In this document: in pieces, positions 46,432 through 54,392 of the stretch
Numbering within the stretch: position 1 is the first letter of the stretch
Layout: each line of letters opens with the position of its first letter
DNA from: Pseudoalteromonas sp. H105
Lineage (GTDB): Bacteria > Pseudomonadota > Gammaproteobacteria > Enterobacterales > Alteromonadaceae
Assembly (NCBI RefSeq): GCF_001469215.1
Contig: NZ_LOFH01000013.1
Location: 38,684-102,683 of the forward strand
DNA: 64,000 nucleotides
Direction: 5' to 3'
The notes under the pieces: model-generated
What the model was told of the DNA's origin: nothing
The model's input: only the letters and a program-made list of their open reading frames with translations
Databases searched by the model: none
Position numbers and translations under genes: made by a program

Positions 46432-46624
46432 CCTGAGCTCTGGATAATAAATATATCTCCAGCGGCTACTTTCAACGCTAACTGCGTTGCATTTACTTGC
46501 AATAGGCCAGCTATTGACGCTTAAATTCGTCTTGTTATCGCTAAAAGTCTCCGGCTGGAGACTAAGAAAAAAATTTGTTATTTAATATCAATATATTAGT
46601 ACATCTCTTAACCAGAGTTCAGGT
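46431..46624. repeat. 194-bp MITE-like element, copy 1
   Basis: Terminal inverted repeats (A)ACCTGAGCTCTGG at the left and CCAGAGTTCAGGT at the right. Flanks carry TATATA on both sides, a likely target duplication. An inner hairpin, AGTCTCC-GGCT-GGAGACT, is at 46546-46563, and TCTCCAGC near the left can also pair with GCTGGAGA. No ORF. It differs from copy 2 at only three positions by direct comparison. It starts on the stop codon of the START gene. Confidence 0.85.
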
Positions 46625-46770
46625 TATATAGTGTTACCTCCTTTTTTTTATAAGTTAATCAATTGTATTTATTACACTTTCTTACACATTAACACATAAT
46701 CTAAATTGAATTTGTGCCTCTTAATGGTACAGTTCCTTTTTTAGGAATATGTATTATAAGGACATAGATA

Positions 46771-48759
46771 GTGTTTACTGTTACTTCAACGCCCTCTAGC
46801 CGTTGGTTTTCATTTGTAACAGAGTGTTGGCGTTTAGCTGCGCTTTGGTTTGCAGGTGTATTGCTCTTCATGAGCTTTCGAATTTTCTTCTTAGTGTATT
46901 TTTATGATCATATTGCAGCACCTTTAGATGCAACAGCTCTATACAATACGTTAAAGACTGGCTTTGCTTTTGACTCAGCAGCGAGTGGGGTGTGTTTTAG
47001 CATTCCTTTTTTACTCAATTGTATTTTTCAACCAATGCGATTAGGGCACTGGGTTTCAAACATTCGTGTCTTTACTGCGAGAGTATTTTTTAGCGTAATG
47101 ATTTTATTATGCATTACCAGCGTCACCTATATCTCTGAGTATGGTACGCAATTTAACTATTTTATGTTTGAAGGGCTACATGATGACCAGCAGGCCATCG
47201 CATTAACCGCAATAAAGCAATACAAACCTTGGGGAAGCCTTATAAGTTTAGTGCTTCTGCTGTTTATTGCGTTTAGATATTGTAAGCATGTTAACCACAC
47301 TAGCCTTGGTTTTCTATCGCGCATTTATACTGTTTGTAAATGGAAACGATCAATACTTGTTATTTTGATTACAGTACTTTTTATTTGCGCTATTCGCGGC
47401 TCATTCGAATCCCGTCCGGCTTCCCGCAAGTGGTCAGCGGTGACACCTGATCCGTTTGTAAACAATCTAGTCATTAACCCTTTTCGTAGTTTTGTATATG
47501 CAATAAAAGATTATAACGAACTGCAAAATCATGGAATGGATGGCAAAAACCCATATTTGAGTTCAAATGCAGCACCACTTAATAACCCATTACTTGATTA
47601 TCAGCAACATACAAAAGGGGCGTTTATTAACCCTCCATCACAGGTATTTTTGATAATCATGGAAAGTTATGACTCGTGGCCTCTGCAGCAAAAATACGCA
47701 TCACTTAATGTGACTAATGAATTAAAAAGCTTAGCGCGCAAGGGGATCTATTTAGATAATATGCTACCTGCTGCTAGTAGTACGATGAATTCACTATCAA
47801 GTATTTTGTCTGGTATTCCATTTTCAGGTGTGAACATGAGTCGTATTGGCCCGCAACAACCAGCCAGTAAGCTTTCTTTTATTAATCAAATGGAGCGGCT
47901 TGGTTACACCAGTCAGTTTTTTTATGGGGGATTACTCTCATGGCAAAATGTAGGTGAATATGTAGAATCGCAAGGTGTCGATAATATTTATTCCGCAACA
48001 GATGCTGGTGGTAAAGGCAGCGCGGGTGTATGGGGAATTGATGACGGTCAACTATTTGAACTCGCAGCGGCTAAAAGCGAGCAGAAAAGTTTTAATGTAA
48101 TTCTAAGCGGCAGTTATCATGGCCCATTCAACTTAGACTTAGCGCAACTTGACTACCCATACGCCTCTTATGATGATTACCCAGCAACAATACAATCGTT
48201 AGAAGGGGAATTATTAGACCCTTATGTGTTAGGGCATTTATGGTATGCAGATAAAATGCTGGGTGAGTTTGTGCGTAAAATGGAACAGCGTTACCCTGAT
48301 GCACTTTTTGTGATCACGGGGGATCATTTTAGTCGTCGTTACCTACATAGCCGGCCTAATTTGTTTGAACTAACACACGTGCCAATGGTGATTTATGGGC
48401 AAGGAATTACACCTGATTTATTGTCATCGCAACACGTTGCAAGTCATATGGATATTGCGCCGACCTTACTTAATTTAATCGCACCAAAAAATACAGCGTT
48501 TTATAGTATGGGCCAATCATTGTTAAGTGCTCAGGAACAGCGCACCGTTTTTGGTTTTCAAACTATTCGTCGCAATGAAAAACTGTGGAAGGGAGATTTA
48601 AAGGCGACTTACGGGTATTATAAGGTGAATGAACACGATAAAGCTCAGTTAACGTCATTCAGTCCATCAGGAGTTGAATATATTGATGCTGATACAGAGC
48701 AAGCTTATAATCGTTATATGGCCACTGCATGGCACTTGCTTACTCGTGGTATGGATTGA
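46771..48759 (+). CDS. LtaS/EptA-like membrane phosphotransferase (sulfatase superfamily)
   Basis: 662 residues, GTG start with AAGGA upstream. Five transmembrane helices lie in the first 210 residues, followed by a periplasmic alkaline-phosphatase-fold domain. Key residues: Glu298 in LIIMESYDSW, nucleophile Thr338 in ASSTMNS, Asp518-His519 in TGDHF. These correspond to the metal and nucleophile set of LtaS and phosphoethanolamine transferases. Such enzymes take a phosphate-linked head group from a phospholipid and release diacylglycerol. dgkA next door fits. The acceptor is unknown: a gram-negative will not have lipoteichoic acid, so a glycan or lipid A target is more likely. Confidence 0.8.
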   Translation: MFTVTSTPSSRWFSFVTECWRLAALWFAGVLLFMSFRIFFLVYFYDHIAAPLDATALYNTLKTGFAFDSAASGVCFSIPFLLNCIFQPMRLGHWVSNIRVFTARVFFSVMILLCITSVTYISEYGTQFNYFMFEGLHDDQQAIALTAIKQYKPWGSLISLVLLLFIAFRYCKHVNHTSLGFLSRIYTVCKWKRSILVILITVLFICAIRGSFESRPASRKWSAVTPDPFVNNLVINPFRSFVYAIKDYNELQNHGMDGKNPYLSSNAAPLNNPLLDYQQHTKGAFINPPSQVFLIIMESYDSWPLQQKYASLNVTNELKSLARKGIYLDNMLPAASSTMNSLSSILSGIPFSGVNMSRIGPQQPASKLSFINQMERLGYTSQFFYGGLLSWQNVGEYVESQGVDNIYSATDAGGKGSAGVWGIDDGQLFELAAAKSEQKSFNVILSGSYHGPFNLDLAQLDYPYASYDDYPATIQSLEGELLDPYVLGHLWYADKMLGEFVRKMEQRYPDALFVITGDHFSRRYLHSRPNLFELTHVPMVIYGQGITPDLLSSQHVASHMDIAPTLLNLIAPKNTAFYSMGQSLLSAQEQRTVFGFQTIRRNEKLWKGDLKATYGYYKVNEHDKAQLTSFSPSGVEYIDADTEQAYNRYMATAWHLLTRGMD

Positions 48760-48812
48760 AACCTTGCTAGTAATACACCACAAAATTAAAGCCGCTTTTA
48801 AAAGATTATAAA

Positions 48813-49220
48813 ATGAATAAACCAGAAATAGATTTAGTTAATAAACCTAACGGCATAGGTATAGGCCGCATTATAAAAGCCACTCAGTGCTCTATAAAAG
48901 GGTTTAAAGCGGCTTTTAAAGAAGAGTCGGCCTTCAGAACAGAGTTGGCATTAGGTGTCATTTTGTTGCCTTTATCGTTCTGGTTAGCACAGTCTCTACA
49001 ACACTGGGTGATACTCATTGTTAGCTTTTTATTTTTATTGATTGTTGAATTGCTTAACTCGGCTATTGAAGCATTAACAGATAGAGTAGGGGTTGAATAT
49101 CATGTGCTATCGGGGCGCGCTAAGGACATAGCATCAGCAGCAGTAACCTTAGCTTTAATAGTCTTGTTGATAGTATGGGCGGCAGCAGGGTATGAGAAGG
49201 TTATTAGCTTGATGTACTAA
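48813..49220 (+). CDS. dgkA: Diacylglycerol kinase
   Basis: 135 residues, three membrane helices. The conserved core RIIKATQCSIKGFKAAFKEESAFRTEL and VELLNSAIEALTDRV carries the active-site Glu and Asn. It phosphorylates diacylglycerol to phosphatidic acid in the inner membrane. It follows the LtaS/EptA-like gene, a plausible source of diacylglycerol. Its TAA stop is part of the target duplication of element copy 2. Confidence 0.95.
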   Translation: MNKPEIDLVNKPNGIGIGRIIKATQCSIKGFKAAFKEESAFRTELALGVILLPLSFWLAQSLQHWVILIVSFLFLLIVELLNSAIEALTDRVGVEYHVLSGRAKDIASAAVTLALIVLLIVWAAAGYEKVISLMY

Positions 49221-49224
49221 CTTA

Positions 49225-49418
49225 ACCTGAGCTCTGGATAATAAATATATCTCCAGCGGCTACTTTCAACGCTAACTGCGTTGAATTTACTTGCAATAGG
49301 CCAGCTATTGACGCGTAAATTCGTCTTGTTATCGCTAAAAGTCTCCGGCTGGAGACTAAGAAAAAAATTTGTTATTTAATATCAATATATAAGTACATCT
49401 CTTAACCAGAGTTCAGGT
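49225..49418. repeat. 194-bp MITE-like element, copy 2
   Basis: Same terminal inverted repeats and hairpins as copy 1, with three substitutions. It is bounded by the perfect 7-bp duplication TAACTTA (49218-49224 and 49419-49425), which shows recent transposition. The left duplication contains the dgkA stop codon. Confidence 0.9.
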
Positions 49419-49446
49419 TAACTTAAAAAGTATAAACGTCAGAGAC

Positions 49447-49474
49447 AAAAAAAGCGCCTAAAGGCGCTTTTTTT
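49447..49474. terminator. metK terminator
   Basis: AAAAAAAGCGCC, loop TAAA, GGCGCTTTTTTT. It can terminate metK (minus) and any transcription from dgkA through the element (plus). Confidence 0.88.
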
Positions 49475-49493
49475 CGTTCACACAAAGCGTGGC

Positions 49494-50645
49494 TTATAAG
49501 CCAGCTGCTGCGCGAAGTGCGTCTGCTTTATCTGTACGTTCCCATGGGAATTCATCACGACCAAAGTGGCCGTAAGCCGCTGTTGGTAAGTAAATTGGGC
49601 GCTCAAGATCAAGCATTTGAATTAAGCCGTAAGGGCGTAAGTCAAAGTGTTCACGAATAAGTTCGATTAAACGAGCTTCTTCTAATTTGCTAGTGCCAAA
49701 CGTTTCAACACTGATTGACGTAGGCTCTGCAACACCGATAGCGTAAGAAACCTGTAGCTCACACTTATCAGCAAGGCCAGCAGCAACAACGTTTTTAGCG
49801 ACATAACGTGCAGCGTACGCAGCTGAACGGTCAACTTTTGATGGATCTTTACCTGAGAAAGCACCACCACCGTGACGTGCCATACCGCCGTAGGTATCAA
49901 CAATGATTTTACGACCTGTTAAACCACAGTCACCCATTGGGCCACCGATAACAAAACGGCCAGTTGGGTTGATGAAGAATTTCGTTGCGCTAGTAATTAG
50001 CTCAGCAGGAAGTACTGGTTTGATGATAGTTTCCATAACCGCTTCTACTAAGTCATTTTGTGAAATTTCTTCACTGTGCTGAGTAGAAAGAACAACCGCA
50101 TCAATGCCAACAGGCTTACCATTTTCGTATGCAAACGTTACTTGTGATTTTGCATCAGGACGTAACCAGTTAAGCTCGCCACTTTTACGTACTTGCGCTT
50201 GGCGTTGAACTAAACGGTGAGAGTATGTGATTGGTGCAGGCATTAGCACTTCAGTTTCATTACATGCGTAACCAAACATTAAACCTTGGTCGCCAGCGCC
50301 TTGTTCTTCAGGGCTTGTACGGTCAACACCTTGGTTGATATCAGGTGATTGCTTACCGATTGTGTTTAAAATTGCACACGAATCAGCATCAAAACCCATG
50401 TCTGAATGCGTGTAGCCAATTTCACGTACCGTTTTACGTGTAATTTCTTCGATATCAACCCATGCGCTAGTAGTGATTTCACCACCGACCATGACCATAC
50501 CGGTTTTTACGTAAGTTTCACACGCAACACGTGCATGAGAATCTTGCTCTAAGATGGCATCTAGTACCGCGTCAGAGATTTGATCCGCGATTTTATCCGG
50601 ATGACCTTCAGAAACTGATTCAGAAGTAAATAAATGTTTTGCCAT
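49494..50645 (-). CDS. metK: S-adenosylmethionine synthetase
   Basis: Makes SAM from methionine and ATP. The ATG at 50645 gives 383 residues; five more in-frame residues upstream are unlikely. LFTSESVSEGHPDKIADQISDAVLD, the methionine-loop region, GAGDQGLMFGYA, and TGRKIIVDTYGGMARHGGGAFSGKDPSKVDRSAAY are all conserved. An AGACGTCT box upstream suggests MetJ repression. Divergent from tkt, a gene order common in gammaproteobacteria. Confidence 0.97.
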   Translation of the reverse strand: MAKHLFTSESVSEGHPDKIADQISDAVLDAILEQDSHARVACETYVKTGMVMVGGEITTSAWVDIEEITRKTVREIGYTHSDMGFDADSCAILNTIGKQSPDINQGVDRTSPEEQGAGDQGLMFGYACNETEVLMPAPITYSHRLVQRQAQVRKSGELNWLRPDAKSQVTFAYENGKPVGIDAVVLSTQHSEEISQNDLVEAVMETIIKPVLPAELITSATKFFINPTGRFVIGGPMGDCGLTGRKIIVDTYGGMARHGGGAFSGKDPSKVDRSAAYAARYVAKNVVAAGLADKCELQVSYAIGVAEPTSISVETFGTSKLEEARLIELIREHFDLRPYGLIQMLDLERPIYLPTAAYGHFGRDEFPWERTDKADALRAAAGL

Positions 50646-50747
50646 TGTATTTCTGCTCACAAATATTGCGCTTCACAAACGTCGGTAAGAGCGCTAAAAA
50701 ATTAAGGGACGTATTTTATCTAAAACAAATATATTTGCATAGTAATT

Positions 50748-50763
50748 TTACGCCTAGACGTCT
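50748..50763. promoter_or_regulatory. MetJ-like met boxes upstream of metK
   Basis: AGACGTCT at 50756-50763 is the consensus met box. The adjacent 8-mer TTACGCCT matches at 5 of 8. Tandem boxes are how MetJ binds. About 110 bp from the metK start. Confidence 0.55.
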
Positions 50764-50922
50764 AAATAAAATTACTAATAACTTTTAGTTCTTAAAAAAT
50801 TTTCATAATAGCCAATTTAATCAGGGTTTTTAATTGCACACAGCCCCTACAATAAGTAAGAATGGGTGTTCTTGAAAAACACACAATCAACCAGCGCAAA
50901 TACAGTAAAGGTAGGAGAATTC

Positions 50923-52914
50923 ATGCCGTCTCGCAAAGAACTTGCAAATGCTATTCGCGTCTTATCAATGGACGCAGTACAACAGGCCAAATCTGGCCAC
51001 CCTGGAGCCCCTATGGGCATGGCAGATATCGCAGAAGTACTATGGCGCGATTATCTAAATCATAATCCAACTAATCCAGAGTGGGTAGACAGAGATCGAT
51101 TTATACTCTCAAACGGCCACGGTTCAATGCTTATTTATTCTCTATTGCATTTAAGTGGTTATGACTTGCCGATTGACGAAATTAAAAACTTCCGTCAAAT
51201 GCATTCAAAAACACCGGGTCACCCAGAGTATGGGTATGCACCTGGTATTGAGACCACTACGGGCCCACTTGGTCAAGGGATCACAAATGCTGTCGGTATG
51301 GCGATTGCTGAAAAAGCGCTAGCGGCTCAGTTTAACCGTGAAGGCCACGATATTGTTGATCACTTCACATACACATTCCTGGGCGATGGTTGCCTTATGG
51401 AAGGTATTTCTCATGAAGCGTGTTCACTTGCTGGTACGTTAGGCCTAGGTAAGTTAGTGGCATTTTGGGATGACAACGGTATTTCAATCGATGGCGAAGT
51501 CGAAGGCTGGTTCAGCGATGATACGCCTGCGCGTTTTAAAGCTTACGGCTGGCATGTAATCAGCGGTGTTGATGGCCATGATTCAGACGCTATTCGCGCA
51601 GCAATCGAAGAAGCACGCAGTATCACAGACAAGCCAACACTAATTTGTTGTAAAACAGTGATTGGTTACGGTTCACCTAATAAATCAGGTAGCCACGATT
51701 GTCACGGTGCACCATTAGGTGAAGACGAAATTAAAGCAGCACGTGAGTTCCTTGGTTGGACTGGAGAGGCATTTGACATTCCAGCTGACATCTACAGCGA
51801 GTGGGATGGCAAAGAAAAAGGCAAGCAACTTGAAGCAAGTTGGGATGAAAAGTTTGCAGCCTATGCAGCGGCACATCCTGAGCTAGCAGCAGAGTTTAAA
51901 CGTCGTACAAGCGGCGAGTTGCCAGCTGATTGGGCTGAAAAATCACAAGCTTATATTGAGCAACTTGATGCAAACCCAGCAAACCCTGCATCTCGTAAAG
52001 CATCACAAGATGCACTGAATGCATTTGGTCCTTTATTGCCAGAATTTATGGGCGGCTCTGCTGATTTAGCAGGTTCAAACCTAACAATTTGGAAAGGTTC
52101 TAAAGGCCTTGAAGCCAATGACGCAAGCGGTAACTACATCTACTACGGTGTGCGTGAGTTTGGTATGTCAGCAATTATGAATGGTATTGCGCTGCATAAA
52201 GGTTTTATCCCTTACGGCGCGACTTTCTTAATGTTTATGGAATACGCACGTAACGCTGTTCGTATGGCTGCATTAATGAAAGTGCCAAGCATTTTTGTAT
52301 ACACGCACGATTCAATTGGTTTGGGTGAAGATGGTCCAACTCACCAACCAGTAGAGCAAATTGCGAGCATGCGTTTAACGCCTAACCTAGTTAATTGGCG
52401 TCCGTGTGACCAAGTTGAGTCTGCAATCGCATGGCAACAAGCGATTGAACGTAAGGACGGTCCAACGTCACTTATCTTTACTCGCCAAGGTCTTGCTCAA
52501 CAAACTCGTTCAGCGCAGCAATTAAGCGATGTGAAAAAAGGCGGTTATGTACTTAGCTGTGATGGTGAGCCTGAGCTTATCTTAATCGCGACTGGCTCTG
52601 AGGTGCAATTAGCACAAGACTCTGCGGCTGAATTACGTAAGCAAGGTAAAAAGGTGCGTGTTGTATCAATGCCATCAACAGATGTATTTGATGCGCAAGA
52701 TGCTGCTTACAAAGAAAGCGTATTGCCAGCAAGCGTTTCACGCCGCGTAGCTGTAGAAGCGGGTATCGCTGATTACTGGTACAAATACGTTGGCCTAAAT
52801 GGCGCAGTAGTCGGCATGACGACCTTTGGTGAGTCTGCCCCTGCTAATGAGCTGTTTGAACACTTTGGTTTCACAGTAGAAAACATCGTCAACAAGGCAA
52901 ACGAACTGTTCTAA
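50923..52914 (+). CDS. tkt: Transketolase
   Basis: Thiamine-diphosphate enzyme that moves two-carbon units in the pentose phosphate pathway. 663 residues from the ATG at 50923, which has GTAGGAGAA in front; the frame extends 19 codons upstream without a ribosome site. Conserved: SGHPGAPMGMADIAEVLW, GPLGQGITNAVGMA, TFLGDGCLMEGISHEA, TLICCKTVIGYGSPNKSGSHDCHG, and GLGEDGPTHQPVEQ. Confidence 0.96.
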   Translation: MPSRKELANAIRVLSMDAVQQAKSGHPGAPMGMADIAEVLWRDYLNHNPTNPEWVDRDRFILSNGHGSMLIYSLLHLSGYDLPIDEIKNFRQMHSKTPGHPEYGYAPGIETTTGPLGQGITNAVGMAIAEKALAAQFNREGHDIVDHFTYTFLGDGCLMEGISHEACSLAGTLGLGKLVAFWDDNGISIDGEVEGWFSDDTPARFKAYGWHVISGVDGHDSDAIRAAIEEARSITDKPTLICCKTVIGYGSPNKSGSHDCHGAPLGEDEIKAAREFLGWTGEAFDIPADIYSEWDGKEKGKQLEASWDEKFAAYAAAHPELAAEFKRRTSGELPADWAEKSQAYIEQLDANPANPASRKASQDALNAFGPLLPEFMGGSADLAGSNLTIWKGSKGLEANDASGNYIYYGVREFGMSAIMNGIALHKGFIPYGATFLMFMEYARNAVRMAALMKVPSIFVYTHDSIGLGEDGPTHQPVEQIASMRLTPNLVNWRPCDQVESAIAWQQAIERKDGPTSLIFTRQGLAQQTRSAQQLSDVKKGGYVLSCDGEPELILIATGSEVQLAQDSAAELRKQGKKVRVVSMPSTDVFDAQDAAYKESVLPASVSRRVAVEAGIADYWYKYVGLNGAVVGMTTFGESAPANELFEHFGFTVENIVNKANELF

Positions 52915-52961
52915 GTGTTGAGGTATTAATGGTCAGCTATTAATGCCGAGCCTAACAAGAG

Positions 52962-52998
52962 AAAACCCGCTTAGTGATATAAACTAAGCGGGTTTTTT
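52962..52998 (+). terminator. tkt terminator
   Basis: AAAACCCGCTTAGT (52962-52975) and ACTAAGCGGGTTTT (52983-52996) form a 14-bp stem with a T-run. Confidence 0.92.
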
Positions 52999-53054
52999 AT
53001 TATTTTCTCATTGAATGCAGGCTAACATTATAAGCAAATTAGCCAGAGTAAGCG

Positions 53055-54383
53055 TTAAATAAAATCGAGAGTATGTTGGTTAAAGTTGGCTAAATTAGGG
53101 AATATATCCACCAGTTCTGAATCGGGTACCCCAAACCACTTAGCGAGTGTTGCAAAGTACTGCTCATTGGCAACGTCAGGTATTAATCGGCCACCTCGGG
53201 TGTCTTTTGGACCACCTAAATGTTGAGTCAATAATGAACCATATAAATCGCCACCATTAACCGCGCCACCCATAACAAGATGATTACCCGCCCAGCCATG
53301 GTCTGTGCCATCGCCATTAGAGGTTAACGTTCGGCCAAATTCACTCATGGTAAACAGGGTTACATTATTGTGTTGGTTTAAGTAAGCCATTGCGCGGTTA
53401 AACTCAGACAGCGATTGCGATAATTGACTCAGTAATGAAGCATGACTGCGATTTTGATTGCCATGAGTATCAAAGCCACCCATAGACACATAAAACACCT
53501 GACGTTTACACCCTAACTGAGATTGAATAGAGATGGTACGCGCAATCGTTTTAAGCCTGCGTGATAGTGTTGAATTCGAAAACACACCATCAATAGGATC
53601 AGACGACTGAAGTGCTATATTCATCGCAGAAGTTTTATCTATGGATGCTTTCACGCGAGAACCATACGCCTGTGAAACTGGGTTTGTTTGCCCTGTTAAT
53701 ACGCGATTAAATAGATTGCTCACGTGCTCGCTTCGCTCTTGAGAGCCACTTAATGCGTCAATACGACTTATACCATTGCTGCTTAAGCTAAAGGGCATAC
53801 TGTCGCGGCTGGTTTGCCAGTGATTCATTCCTGAAAGTGAAATATTTCCGCCAAACTGTTCACTTTGCTCTAAGCGCTCTAATAGCCTTGCCCCCCAGCC
53901 ACTATTAAGGGAACGTTGCTCTTGACCATACATCCACGTTGCGCGCTGTTTGTTATGTGAAAAAAGATGCAGCGGCAGCGGCACTGATTTATTGATAACA
54001 TCTTGCTGTGTTGTGGGCGCAATCAAACTGCCAACGCCGGTAACAAAGGCCAGTTGGCGCTCTTCAAATATACTTTGCAATGGCGCTAAAGAATTGTGTA
54101 AACCAACACCGCCTTCCTGCGCAGTATCAGGTGACAATGGTAAAGGGTTACTAATCGCCAAATTTTGTCGACTTGCTTCATACAAACTGCGCGCTTCGCC
54201 TTCAACTGGCACTAGCATGTTTAAAGAGTCATTTCCGCCACTTAAATAAACACATACCAGCGCTTTATATTCATCCCCCACGGCACTGGTCGAGCCTTGA
54301 AAAGCTTGCAATTGCAATTGGGTCAATGCAGCCATTGATATCCCGCCTTTTAAACATAGGTCTAAAAATTTTCTTCTATCCAT
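53055..54383 (-). CDS. DUF1501 family exported protein
   Basis: 442 residues. The start MDRRKFLDLCLKGGISMAAL is a twin-arginine signal (RRKFL) followed by a hydrophobic stretch. VCVYLSGGNDSLNMLVP, GFDTHGNQNRSH and MSEFGRTLTSNGDGTDHGWAGNHLVMGG are the DUF1501 motifs, an alkaline-phosphatase-like fold. The gene lies 9 bp after DUF1800 and the two are nearly always paired, but their function is not established. Confidence 0.9.
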   Translation of the reverse strand: MDRRKFLDLCLKGGISMAALTQLQLQAFQGSTSAVGDEYKALVCVYLSGGNDSLNMLVPVEGEARSLYEASRQNLAISNPLPLSPDTAQEGGVGLHNSLAPLQSIFEERQLAFVTGVGSLIAPTTQQDVINKSVPLPLHLFSHNKQRATWMYGQEQRSLNSGWGARLLERLEQSEQFGGNISLSGMNHWQTSRDSMPFSLSSNGISRIDALSGSQERSEHVSNLFNRVLTGQTNPVSQAYGSRVKASIDKTSAMNIALQSSDPIDGVFSNSTLSRRLKTIARTISIQSQLGCKRQVFYVSMGGFDTHGNQNRSHASLLSQLSQSLSEFNRAMAYLNQHNNVTLFTMSEFGRTLTSNGDGTDHGWAGNHLVMGGAVNGGDLYGSLLTQHLGGPKDTRGGRLIPDVANEQYFATLAKWFGVPDSELVDIFPNLANFNQHTLDFI

Positions 54384-54392
54384 GACTCTCTC

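Noticed and set aside
46546..46563. Internal hairpin of the 194-bp element as a strong intrinsic terminator
   Set aside because: The stem is good but followed by A-rich, not T-rich, DNA on the plus strand and only a short T-run on the minus strand.
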